From Pseudodesulfovibrio sp. S3 (GTDB lineage Bacteria > Desulfobacterota > Desulfovibrionia > Desulfovibrionales > Desulfovibrionaceae), in NCBI RefSeq assembly GCF_004025585.1, contig NZ_QTZO01000003.1, forward strand, positions 186,001 to 250,000: 64,000 nt of DNA, read 5' to 3'. The stretch's first letter is position 1, and every line of letters begins with the position of its first letter. The position numbers and the translations under genes are program-made. The notes under the pieces were generated by a model. The model had not been told where the DNA came from, did no database searches, and was given only the letters and a program-made list of their open reading frames with translations. This document shows, in pieces, positions 1 to 6,361 of this stretch.

Positions 1-38
1 AAAAACTGATTGATATCTTTCAATGCTTCATCAGCCAT
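1..38 (-). CDS. 5' end of an unidentified gene (truncated by window edge)
   Basis: An ATG on the minus strand at 38 opens a frame reading MADEALKDINQF before the window ends. A purine-rich AGGGGG lies about seven bases upstream, as expected for a ribosome binding site, which is the main support for a real gene. Twelve residues are too few to identify a family. The gene is transcribed away from the tRNA pair that follows. Confidence 0.55.
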   Translation of the reverse strand, partial: MADEALKDINQF

Positions 39-281
39 GCCAACCCCCTAATTAATTATCATTTATTGTCAAAAAAAACATTTTGACCATGCCATGCCCA
101 TATGAATGTTATCTAACATCCACCCATGAGCTTTTCAATTTCTTCTGTAATAACTATACACACAATCAGACAAAAACCATTATAAATATACCCACCTTTG
201 AGCGTTGCGGCAACCATCATCCATAGAACTTAAATAATTTTCAAAAATAACACCATGTTGACTTTTTTTCTCAAAAAATGA

Positions 282-310
282 TTGACAACTTTCACAGGCG
301 CGGCTAGTTA
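282..310 (+). promoter_or_regulatory. Putative sigma-70 promoter for the tRNA pair
   Basis: A perfect -35 box TTGACA (282-287) is followed after 17 bases by TAGTTA (305-310), a weak -10. Transcription would begin just before tRNA-Pro at 323. The stretch from 39 to 281 is AT-rich and shows no convincing gene. Confidence 0.5.
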
Positions 311-322
311 CTCACTTCGCGT

Positions 323-399
323 CGGGATGTAGCGCAGTCTGGGAGCGCACTTGAATGGGGTTCAAGGGGCCGGAGGTTCAAATCCTCTCATCCCGACCA
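323..399 (+). tRNA. tRNA-Pro (anticodon GGG)
   Basis: A 77-base cloverleaf with a fully paired acceptor stem (CGGGATG with CATCCCG), an encoded ACCA end, a T-arm with GGTTCAAATCC, and an anticodon stem CTTGA/TCAAG closing a seven-base loop with GGG at the anticodon position. It reads the proline codon CCC and, by wobble, CCT. Confidence 0.95.
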
Positions 400-401
400 A
401 A

Positions 402-450
402 CGATGAGATACCCCGCTGGACCGAATCAAATCGGTCCGGCGTTTCATCG
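402..450 (+). other. Stem-loop between the two tRNAs
   Basis: A nearly continuous inverted repeat: CGATGA (402-407) pairs with TCATCG (445-450), and an inner GGACCGA pairs with TCGGTCC around a short AT loop. There is no T-run, so it looks more like a spacer or processing hairpin in a two-tRNA transcript than a terminator. Confidence 0.55.
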
Positions 451-464
451 AAAACAGACGGAAT

Positions 465-540
465 GCTGACGTAGCTCAATCGGTAGAGCGCGTCCTTGGT
501 AAGGACGAGGTAGGCAGTTCAATCCTGCTCGTCAGCTCCA
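465..540 (+). tRNA. tRNA-Thr (anticodon GGT)
   Basis: A 76-base cloverleaf with acceptor stem GCTGACG/CGTCAGC, encoded TCCA end, D-arm with TAGCTCAATCGGTAGAG and anticodon stem CGTCC/GGACG around TTGGTAA, giving anticodon GGT (threonine, ACC/ACT codons). It lies 65 bases after tRNA-Pro and probably shares its transcript. Its 3' end is copied at 2105-2120. Confidence 0.95.
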
Positions 541-545
541 TATAT
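530..545 (+). repeat. Direct repeat at tRNA-Thr 3' end (attL-like)
   Basis: The last 11 bases of tRNA-Thr plus five downstream bases, CGTCAGCTCCATATAT, occur again exactly at 2105-2120. Tyrosine integrases commonly integrate at tRNA 3' ends and leave such repeats on both sides of the inserted DNA. Reading it as an attachment site is inference. Confidence 0.6.
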
Positions 546-549
546 ATAA

Positions 550-587
550 GAAAATCGCCTTTCGAATGAGAGGCGATTTTCTTTTTT
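550..587 (+). terminator. Rho-independent terminator after tRNA-Thr
   Basis: GAAAATCGCCT and AGGCGATTTTC form a stem around a short loop, followed by TTTTTT. It should end the tRNA-Pro/tRNA-Thr transcript. Confidence 0.85.
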
Positions 588-867
588 CGTGCATTGTTCC
601 GAGGTCCCAACGACTTCCAGGGATAATTCTGTACCTGTAAAGCTCCCCGTCTCAGGTCCAGCACTTTATGCGAATTTCCGGCCTTCTTCGGATTCATCCA
701 TGCCGGGCATGAAGCCCGAAGAAGCAATGAAAAGAACTGCTGCCGCAGTCTATTGCTGCAACAGAATTGTCGTGTTAATGTACAATAAAATATTCAATAA
801 ACAAATAGTTGCAACCTGTTCTGCATCCCATGTGAATCTCGGGACACTTGTCATTAACCAACTTGAT
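588..867. other. Intergenic stretch without a supported gene
   Basis: No reading frame here has a credible ribosome binding site or family resemblance; frames that cross the tRNAs are shadows. The only structure seen is the stem-loop at 683-724. The stretch lies inside the tRNA-flanked insert. Confidence 0.5.
683..724. other. Compound stem-loop, function unknown
   Basis: CTTCTTCGG (683-691) is exactly complementary to CCGAAGAAG (716-724), and the enclosed loop holds a second palindrome, ATGCCGGGCAT. No T-run follows, so it is not an obvious terminator. It could be a recombination-site relic or a structured RNA. Confidence 0.35.
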
Positions 868-895
868 TTGCACAGGAAAACATATAAAATATACT
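868..895 (+). promoter_or_regulatory. Putative promoter of the solute-binding protein gene
   Basis: TTGCAC (868-873) and TATACT (890-895) are separated by 16 bases in an AT-rich stretch about 50 bases upstream of the start codon at 948. Confidence 0.45.
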
Positions 896-947
896 TTCAA
901 GAAAGTTTGTCCGCTGGTAATAAGGCTTGAGCGAAAAGGGATTACAA

Positions 948-1703
948 ATGAACTTTAAAAAAATGATAAAATCCTTCAAGCTGTTCATAATCATTCTATT
1001 GTTTGGTCTTGTTGGAGCTGCGAAAGCTCAAGAACTTACAATTTATGTAGACAACTGGCCTCCATATAACTTCATAAAAAATGACAAGATTGTTGGGATT
1101 AGCACGGAGTTGATAGAAGCAGCGTTACAAAGGGCTAACATTCAATACAAACTTGTTAAATATCCCTTTAAACGAGGCTTAGCTACTGTGCGGAGCACTC
1201 CATACACAATGCTCTATACGGCGGCGCGCATTCCTCAACGCGAAGATGAGTTCGCATGGATTGGCCCACTCCATCCCAGAAAAGTATATCTTTTTAAACT
1301 GAGTAACCGAACTGATATTCAGATCAATGAATTAGAAGATATTAAAAAATATCGTACAGGCGTCCTTTCAGGGGGGTCCGTTGAACAATTTTTCATCGAC
1401 AGTGGCCTTTCTGATGAATATTATCATTTAGTCAATTACTCTGTGCAATTATTGAAAATGCTGCTTATAGGACGGTTCGATCTTATCCCAGGCGACCCTT
1501 TGGATTTAGCCTATCAAATGAAGAGTTTGGGATCCAAATATTCGGAGCTTGAAGTGGCATATTTATTATCTGACGAAGGCGGTTATTACATGGTAGCAAA
1601 CAAAGAGACTCCTGTTGAGATTCTCGTAAAGATTCAGGAATCTTTGGAAGAGGTCATAGCAACAGGCCTCAGAGACCGAGTTATAGAAAAATATTTAAGG
1701 TAA
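948..1703 (+). CDS. Periplasmic solute-binding protein, family 3 type
   Basis: A 251-residue exported protein. The start at 948 is chosen over an upstream TTG because AAAAGGG stands about eight bases before it and the product then begins with a clean signal peptide (MNFKKMIKSF, a hydrophobic run, then AKA-Q near residue 28). The mature part opens LTIYVDNWPPYNF with a following GISTELIEAAL, the pattern of bacterial extracellular solute-binding proteins that bind polar amino acids. No permease or ATPase gene is adjacent, so it may be an orphan receptor-like binding protein. The gene is visibly more AT-rich than its neighbours and sits in the insert flanked by tRNA-Thr repeats, suggesting horizontal acquisition. 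Confidence 0.8.
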   Translation: MNFKKMIKSFKLFIIILLFGLVGAAKAQELTIYVDNWPPYNFIKNDKIVGISTELIEAALQRANIQYKLVKYPFKRGLATVRSTPYTMLYTAARIPQREDEFAWIGPLHPRKVYLFKLSNRTDIQINELEDIKKYRTGVLSGGSVEQFFIDSGLSDEYYHLVNYSVQLLKMLLIGRFDLIPGDPLDLAYQMKSLGSKYSELEVAYLLSDEGGYYMVANKETPVEILVKIQESLEEVIATGLRDRVIEKYLR

Positions 1704-2013
1704 GCGGGTTTAAGGTAATCCCTTAACGGCCATGCAGATTCAAGACTAGGAAAAGTGCGAATAAGTCCCTGCTACCATGGGGAGTGCCAAGAATCCTTAA
1801 ATTGGTACCACTTTTCTTGATCGTTACCTTGTCCCCGTGAAATGGAATGAATGACAGATAAAATCCATGACAAGCACTCCCGAAAGGATTGTCATATCTT
1901 GTAGCGATATTCAAAATTATCCCCGATTATTATATCTCACTCACCACGTCTTCACCCCGGCAAAGACAACAAAAAAGGATGCCAACACTATCAGCTGATA
2001 TCCTTGTGAAATA
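1704..2013. other. Intergenic stretch without a supported gene
   Basis: This AT-rich stretch follows the solute-binding protein gene. Short frames on both strands lack ribosome binding sites and family resemblance. It runs up to the broken tRNA-Arg fragment and belongs to the same putative insert. Confidence 0.45.
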
Positions 2014-2064
2014 TGGTGCCCCCGGTGCGATTCGAATACGCGGCACCAGGATTAGGAATCCTAA
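2014..2064 (-). pseudogene. 3' half of a broken tRNA-Arg (anticodon CCT)
   Basis: Read on the minus strand, this stretch has the exact geometry of a tRNA 3' half: an anticodon arm TAGGA-TTCCTAA-TCCTG with anticodon CCT and five pairs, a five-base variable loop, a T-loop TTCGAAT, seven acceptor bases CGGGGGC, then A and CCA. The T-stem has two mismatches, including the normally invariant G53-C61 pair. No matching GCCCCCG strand exists at the 5' side, where the sequence instead turns into a run of G. It cannot fold into a working tRNA and looks like a fragment left by recombination in a tRNA-Arg gene. Confidence 0.6.
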
Positions 2065-2104
2065 ATGTTGCTTTACCCCTGAATCAGATGGCGCCCCCCC
2101 ATAG

Positions 2105-2120
2105 CGTCAGCTCCATATAT
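2105..2120 (+). repeat. Second copy of the tRNA-Thr 3' end (attR-like)
   Basis: CGTCAGCTCCATATAT is identical to 530-545. A terminator follows directly, as it does at the first copy, so this may be where the original tRNA-Thr 3' end lay before insertion. The two copies are 1575 bases apart. Confidence 0.6.
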
Positions 2121-2154
2121 CAAAACCGCCAGTCCAAAGACCGGCGGTTTTCTC
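2121..2154. terminator. Bidirectional rho-independent terminator
   Basis: AAAACCGCC and GGCGGTTTT form a stem flanked by A and T runs on either side, so it could work on both strands. It lies 23 bases after the stop codon of the minus-strand flagellin-like gene. Confidence 0.75.
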
Positions 2155-2177
2155 ATTTCGAAGACCGTACAGCGACT

Positions 2178-3023
2178 CTACCCGCTCCCGCTGTAGATCG
2201 TCCCGGTATCCCGAGCAATGAGATCGGCCAGCAACTGCTCAAGGGAATAATCGGGGTCGGACGGCTTTCGCAGCTGTGCGGCCTGATCCAGCAATTGGGC
2301 CTGACTCTGAAGATTGAGTTCCTGAGACTGTAAGCTGTCTTCCTTGCCCTCGTAGACGTTCAAGATCGAAGACATCTCGCTTTGTAGGGTCTGCACGTAT
2401 CCGAGCTGAGTGGCCCTGGTGCCGTCTGCACCGAGATCGGTACCGTCCAGGTCTGCCCAGGCCACACCACTGGACGGAGTGTCCACGGAATGAAAAGTGA
2501 TGTTGAATCCGCCATCCTTGCTGGACTGAATATACACATTCCCGTTGGCGTCGATCTGATCAGTACCCCACTGGGAACTGTCCAGCATGGCAATACCGTT
2601 GAAATCCGCATTGGAAATGGTGCCGTTGATCTTATCCACCAGAGCATCGTAATCGCTCTGTACCACGGCGCTGGTACCGTCCAACTCTCCTGAGTTGATC
2701 TTGTCGATCATGTCTTCCATGTCATTGAGGGCGTCATTGATCGTCGCCATCTCGGTCCGGGCCACCCCCATCATGGATGCGGCCTCGCCCACATTCCTAG
2801 ACGCCTGCCGGACAGCAGCGGCATCGCCTCTCAATGTGCCGCTGATGGCTTCCTCAAAGGGATTGGTGAATGTCGCGGCTCTGACTGGCGCACCCAGCAC
2901 CAGGCTGCGAAGATCCCTCCCGACGCCCGAAGCCCCAAACAGCTTATTGGTCAGCATGTCCTGCTGAAGAAGCTGCATGGAGTAGTCGTAGAGATAACTC
3001 TTTTCTATGTCGGTCAGGGCCAT
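2178..3023 (-). CDS. Flagellin/FlgL-like protein under sigma-28 control
   Basis: A 281-residue protein beginning MALTDIEKSYLYDYSMQLL. The middle (MMGVARTEMATINDALNDM, then ADFNGIAMLDSSQWG) follows the pattern of the flagellin D1 region, where QTAEGALNE-like helices precede a FNG..LLDG turn. The C-terminal helix is Gln/Leu-rich (DSLQSQELNLQSQAQLLDQ). It lacks the usual flagellin N-terminal NTNVxSL segment, so it is more likely a hook-associated or minor filament protein than the main flagellin. The start at 3023 has GGAG five bases upstream; a longer frame from 3107 would begin upstream of the sigma-28 promoter at 3058-3084 and has no ribosome binding site. No other flagellar gene is adjacent. 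Confidence 0.7.
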   Translation of the reverse strand: MALTDIEKSYLYDYSMQLLQQDMLTNKLFGASGVGRDLRSLVLGAPVRAATFTNPFEEAISGTLRGDAAAVRQASRNVGEAASMMGVARTEMATINDALNDMEDMIDKINSGELDGTSAVVQSDYDALVDKINGTISNADFNGIAMLDSSQWGTDQIDANGNVYIQSSKDGGFNITFHSVDTPSSGVAWADLDGTDLGADGTRATQLGYVQTLQSEMSSILNVYEGKEDSLQSQELNLQSQAQLLDQAAQLRKPSDPDYSLEQLLADLIARDTGTIYSGSG

Positions 3024-3057
3024 GACGTCTCCAATGAACTCTAGTTTCCCAGATGTG

Positions 3058-3084
3058 TTATCGGCTGTCCGGGCAATATCTTTA
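3058..3084 (-). promoter_or_regulatory. Sigma-28 (FliA) flagellar promoter
   Basis: On the minus strand the sequence is TAAA (3084-3081), 15 bases, then GCCGATAA (3065-3058), an exact match to the consensus of class 3 flagellar promoters. Transcription would start near 3050, about 27 bases before the start codon at 3023. Confidence 0.85.
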
Positions 3085-3113
3085 GAGGGCATGAACACTT
3101 TTTCCATCCCATG

Positions 3114-3140
3114 AAAAAGGCCAGCTTCCGCTGGCCTTTA
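3114..3140 (-). terminator. Rho-independent terminator of ilvBN
   Basis: On the minus strand AAAGGCCAGC and GCTGGCCTTT form a perfect stem around GGAA, and the 3' arm runs into TTTTT. It lies 20 bases after the ilvN stop codon. Confidence 0.85.
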
Positions 3141-3160
3141 AAGTTGATATCAATCTAATC

Positions 3161-3439
3161 TCATTGTACAAATTCAGCCATCTTTGCGAAGACGGCATGA
3201 CCGCTGTCATGGCGTTCGACGCCACATACATCCTCAAGCTTATCCACCTGCTTGATCATTTGATCCAATCGCTGATCGGCATTGACCAGAAGCCATATCT
3301 TGCTCGTGGCGCCACCATTGACCGGCATACAGGCAATGCCTTCCACATTATAGGCCCGACGAGCAAACAGCCCACAGATATGGGACATCACGCCGGGATG
3401 ATTTTTCACCAAAAGTTCAATAACAGTTTGTTTACACAT
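3161..3439 (-). CDS. ilvN: Acetolactate synthase small (regulatory) subunit
   Basis: A 92-residue subunit close in length to E. coli IlvN (96). Residues about 6-75 form one ACT domain ([28 protein letters not shown]) that binds valine and confers feedback inhibition on the catalytic subunit. Longer IlvH-type subunits carry an extra C-terminal domain that is absent here. The start overlaps the end of ilvB by eight bases, implying translational coupling and near-equal synthesis of the two subunits. A terminator follows. Confidence 0.93.
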   Translation of the reverse strand: MCKQTVIELLVKNHPGVMSHICGLFARRAYNVEGIACMPVNGGATSKIWLLVNADQRLDQMIKQVDKLEDVCGVERHDSGHAVFAKMAEFVQ

Positions 3440-5108
3440 GATTTTCTCCTCCTATCATTTCGGAGTTCGCGGCTCCTGGAGGAACCATCGGATACACCGG
3501 TTCGTCCGGGCTGATGGGCACGTGAATGAGACAAGGACCGGGTGCGGCCAGGGCCTCGGCCAAGGTCCGGGCTGGATCATTACTGGTTCCCAAGTCATAG
3601 GCGCCGATTCCGAACCCTTCAGCAATCTTGATAAAATCAACCGACTTCGAATAATCGGAAGCAGTATACCGCTTGCCATAAAAGAGGTCCTGCTGTTGAC
3701 GGACAAGGCCGAGCGCATTGTTATTGGTCAATATTATCTTGATCGGAATATCATACTCCATGGCCGTTGCCAGATCCTGAATATTCATCATGATGGACCC
3801 GTCGCCGCTGAAACAGACTACCGGCTTGTCCGGAGCGGCCAGGGCGGCCCCTATGGCGGCAGGCATTCCGAATCCCATGGTTCCAAGGCCGCCGGAGGTC
3901 AGCCACTGCCGAGGATACTTGAATGGGTACACCTGGGCCGTACGCATCTGATGCTGCCCCACGTCAGTGCAAATGACCGCGCTCTCCCCAACCAGCTCAG
4001 CCGTCTTGAGAATGACCCCGTATGGAGACATGGGATCTTCGGCCTGCGGAATAACCATGGGGTTGGCTTCCTTGAGTTGCCGGATATCCTCGTTCCATAC
4101 GGATCGTTTCCTTTCTTTGATAAGTGGAATCAAGGCCTTGAGCACCTCGCCAACGTCACCTGTGACAGAGGCGTGGGCCGTTTTGATCTTGTCGAGTTCA
4201 CTGGGGTCGATGTCCATGTGGATGACCTTGGCCTTGGGACAGAAATCCGGCACCTTACCTGTGGCCCGGTCATCAAAACGCACACCCACGGCAATGAGCA
4301 GGTCACATTCCTCAAGAGCCATATTGGTATATCGGGCTGCATGCATGCCCAGCATCCCCAAACTCAAAGGATGATCAGTGGGCATGATCCCCAGCCCCAT
4401 GAGGGTCACGACGGACGGAATTCCCCCCTTTTCGGCCATGGCCAAGGCCTGGGGCGCCGAATCGGACTGGATCACGCCTCCTCCGAGGTACAAAATCGGT
4501 TTCTCCGCCTTGTTGATCATGCCCGCAGCATGCTCAATTTCGCCCGGAAACAGCTCCGGGGTTGGCACGGGCTGTCCTGGGTCGGGCCAGACGTCAAACT
4601 CCAACTGAGCCGCCTGGACATCCTTGGGCACGTCGATGACCACAGGTCCGGGGCGACCGCTGGAAGCGATCCGGAAGGCGGCAGGGATGACCTCAAGCAA
4701 TTCCTCCACGGAACGGACCAGAAAATTGTGTTTGGTGATGGGAACGCTCAGACCGTAGGTGTCCACTTCCTGGAAGGCATCGGTGCCGATCATGGACAGG
4801 GGCACTTGGCCGGTGATGCAGATGATGGGGATGGAATCCAACTTGGCATCGGCTATGGCCGTCAGGGTATTGGTGGCTCCGGGACCGGAAGTCGCAAAGA
4901 AAACCGCAGGTTTGCCACTGACGCGGGCCATGCCTTGGGCAATGAATCCGGCTCCCTGTTCGTGTCGGGTCAGTATATGCCGGATGGCGTCGCTGCGTCC
5001 GAGTGCGTCGTACATGGGCAGGTTCGCGCCTCCGGGAATTCCGGCGATGGTTTTAATGCCCTGTCGTTCCAATAATTTGATGATGATTTCCGCACCGCTG
5101 AGTTTCAT
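3432..5108 (-). CDS. ilvB: Acetolactate synthase large (catalytic) subunit
   Basis: This 558-residue thiamine-diphosphate enzyme joins two pyruvates to acetolactate, or pyruvate and 2-oxobutyrate to acetohydroxybutyrate, the first shared step of valine, leucine and isoleucine synthesis. The catalytic glutamate is Glu50 in [12 protein letters not shown], the FAD-binding middle domain follows residue 190, and the thiamine-diphosphate motif GDGS..NN spans 435-463. The start has a strong AGGAGG about seven bases upstream. It is expressed with ilvN behind an attenuator at 5155-5328. Citramalate synthase at 55630 probably supplies the 2-oxobutyrate branch. Confidence 0.95.
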   Translation of the reverse strand: MKLSGAEIIIKLLERQGIKTIAGIPGGANLPMYDALGRSDAIRHILTRHEQGAGFIAQGMARVSGKPAVFFATSGPGATNTLTAIADAKLDSIPIICITGQVPLSMIGTDAFQEVDTYGLSVPITKHNFLVRSVEELLEVIPAAFRIASSGRPGPVVIDVPKDVQAAQLEFDVWPDPGQPVPTPELFPGEIEHAAGMINKAEKPILYLGGGVIQSDSAPQALAMAEKGGIPSVVTLMGLGIMPTDHPLSLGMLGMHAARYTNMALEECDLLIAVGVRFDDRATGKVPDFCPKAKVIHMDIDPSELDKIKTAHASVTGDVGEVLKALIPLIKERKRSVWNEDIRQLKEANPMVIPQAEDPMSPYGVILKTAELVGESAVICTDVGQHQMRTAQVYPFKYPRQWLTSGGLGTMGFGMPAAIGAALAAPDKPVVCFSGDGSIMMNIQDLATAMEYDIPIKIILTNNNALGLVRQQQDLFYGKRYTASDYSKSVDFIKIAEGFGIGAYDLGTSNDPARTLAEALAAPGPCLIHVPISPDEPVYPMVPPGAANSEMIGGENHV

Positions 5109-5154
5109 TTGAAAGCCTCCTGTTTGTCTCGTCTGCCTGCAGCCGCTACGGGGT

Positions 5155-5193
5155 CAAAAGAAAAACCCCCGCCGGCTCGCACCGACGGGGGTT
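5155..5193 (-). terminator. Attenuator terminator of the ilvBN leader
   Basis: On the minus strand AACCCCCGTCGG and CCGGCGGGGGTT form a GC-rich stem followed by TTTTTCTTTT, a strong intrinsic terminator between the leader peptide stop (5218) and the ilvB start (5108). With a branched-chain leader peptide just upstream this is the standard arrangement for ribosome-mediated attenuation. Confidence 0.9.
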
Positions 5194-5217
5194 GAAAAAT
5201 CGCTTGATACCTACCCG

Positions 5218-5328
5218 CTATGGCGCGTCCGAGAGAACACCACGTACTACTACGTCTACTACGACGAGTACGCTGACCACGGCTAGGCTGGTGGGAATAA
5301 GGGAAATGGTGTTTTCTAAGCGCGACAT
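5218..5328 (-). CDS. ilvL: ilv attenuator leader peptide
   Basis: A 36-residue frame starting at ATG 5328 and ending at TAG 5220-5218. It starts MSRLENTISLIPTSLAVV and contains ten valines, five leucines and two isoleucines, 17 of 36 residues. The core has valine codons packed at V17-V18, V20, V22-V24 and V26-V28, six of them GTA, so valyl-tRNA shortage should stall the ribosome there. A terminator hairpin lies 25 bases after its stop and ilvB follows. It resembles enterobacterial IlvL/IvbL in concept; the sequence itself is judged by composition and position, not by homology. Confidence 0.85.
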   Translation of the reverse strand: MSRLENTISLIPTSLAVVSVLVVVDVVVRGVLSDAP

Positions 5329-5355
5329 GAAAAATCCTTTTGTTCTTAAGGAATT

Positions 5356-5384
5356 TGACTAACCGCCGCAAAAAGAAAGGTCAA
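5356..5384 (-). promoter_or_regulatory. Putative promoter of the ilvL-ilvBN operon
   Basis: On the minus strand TTGACC (5384-5379) is followed after 17 bases by TAGTCA (5361-5356), a poor -10. Its position, about 30 bases before the leader start codon, is right for an attenuated operon. Confidence 0.4.
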
Positions 5385-5466
5385 GGGTTTTCCACAAACT
5401 GTCATGCACTTGCCTTTTTCCCTCCATAACCTTACTTCACTTGGCATCATCATTCAGGAGTTCGCC

Positions 5467-6066
5467 ATGCACATTCTCATTGTCCTAGCCCACCCCGACA
5501 AGCACAGCTTCAATCACGCCATTGCGGCTCAAGCGGCAGCAACGCTGAAACACAACGGCCATGCCGTCATTCTTTACGACCTTTACGCGGAAGGCTTTGA
5601 CCCCAATCTGCCTGCCCACGAAATTCCCCGCAATGCCACCCTGCCCGACCCTATCGACAACCATTGCAAACAAACGGCGCAAGCCGACGGCATCATTATT
5701 GTTCATCCCAACTGGTGGGGTATGCCGCCCGCCATTCTGGCCGGATGGGTGGATCGGATCATGCGGCCAGGCGTGGCCTACGAATTCGTGGAAGGCGACA
5801 GTGGAGAAGGTGTGCCCGTGGGATTACTCAAGGCGGACAAGGCCATCATCTTCAACACCTCGAACACCTCTGCCCAAAGGGAAAAAACCATTTTCGGCGA
5901 CCCGCTGGAACGCATTTGGAAGAACTGCATTTTCGACTTGTGCGGAGTTGGGGACATCACTCGACACATGTTTCAAATCATCGTCACCAGCAGCCATGAA
6001 GAACGGCTGCAATGGCTGGAGGAAGTGGCAACAATCGTGACCGATAAATTCCCTCCAAGGGCTTGA
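5467..6066 (+). CDS. NAD(P)H:quinone oxidoreductase-like flavoprotein
   Basis: A 199-residue protein of the flavodoxin-like fold (flavodoxin_2) group that includes MdaB, YrkL/YheR and KefF/KefG. The N-terminus MHILIVLAHPDKHSFNHAI is the typical first strand and FMN phosphate loop, and HPNWWGMPPAILAGWVDRI near residues 79-97 is the conserved flavin/dimer segment. Such enzymes reduce quinones by two electrons or assist potassium efflux channels. The ATG at 5467 is preferred over the one at 5404 because CAGGAG lies six bases upstream and the family starts there. No transporter gene is adjacent, so the quinone reductase reading is more likely. Confidence 0.85.
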   Translation: MHILIVLAHPDKHSFNHAIAAQAAATLKHNGHAVILYDLYAEGFDPNLPAHEIPRNATLPDPIDNHCKQTAQADGIIIVHPNWWGMPPAILAGWVDRIMRPGVAYEFVEGDSGEGVPVGLLKADKAIIFNTSNTSAQREKTIFGDPLERIWKNCIFDLCGVGDITRHMFQIIVTSSHEERLQWLEEVATIVTDKFPPRA

Positions 6067-6119
6067 TCAAAATACAGGTCAGGCCTTGAAGCGTCTACGA
6101 TCACGCATGATCCCCCTGC

Positions 6120-6290
6120 CTACAATCTGTCCACCGCCAACCAGAAAGCCCCTGCCCCAACCAACAGCCGGACCACATGGCCCACGTGAAAATGGTAACC
6201 CCAGTCGATGGTGAACATGGCGACCACAGCCACCACAAACCCGATCAGGATACACTTTCGCCAAATATTCAATCGCAACAGGTTCATCAT
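6120..6290 (-). CDS. Small membrane protein, 56 residues, unknown
   Basis: A short frame starting MMNLLRLNIWRKCILIGF and carrying a hydrophobic run (ILIGFVVAVVAMF, residues 14-26), then WGYHFHVGHVVRLLVGAGAF, which could be a second membrane segment. GGAG lies a few bases before the tandem ATGs, and the frame stays open to a stop at 6120. A longer frame in another register over the same DNA reads as a Gly/Arg-rich shadow. I do not recognise the family. Confidence 0.55.
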   Translation of the reverse strand: MMNLLRLNIWRKCILIGFVVAVVAMFTIDWGYHFHVGHVVRLLVGAGAFWLAVDRL

Positions 6291-6298
6291 TAAGCTCC

Positions 6299-6326
6299 AA
6301 AAAAGGGTTACGACGTATCGTAACCC
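6299..6326. terminator. Terminator downstream of the Lon-like protease gene
   Basis: AAAAAGGGTTACGA and TATCGTAACCCTTTT form a stem of about 12 pairs with A/T runs on both sides. On the minus strand it ends the hsp20-lon transcript in TTTTTT; it lies just upstream of the small membrane protein gene. Confidence 0.8.
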
Positions 6327-6361
6327 TTTTGTTTTACGTTAGATCACTACTCGTGGGCACC

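Noticed and set aside
476-727. An 83-residue minus-strand frame across tRNA-Thr
   Set aside because: It runs antisense through the tRNA and its terminator and ends in the Arg/Thr-rich pattern typical of antisense tRNA translations; no ribosome binding site.
3438-5075. A 545-residue plus-strand frame opposite ilvB
   Set aside because: It is the antisense shadow of a GC-rich coding gene: rich in Gly, His and Arg, no domain, no ribosome binding site, while ilvB carries full motifs.
5188-5330. Arginine-rich minus-strand frame in the ilvB leader (part of 5105-5371)
   Set aside because: It crosses the attenuator in a different register; the valine-rich 36-codon frame explains the region better.
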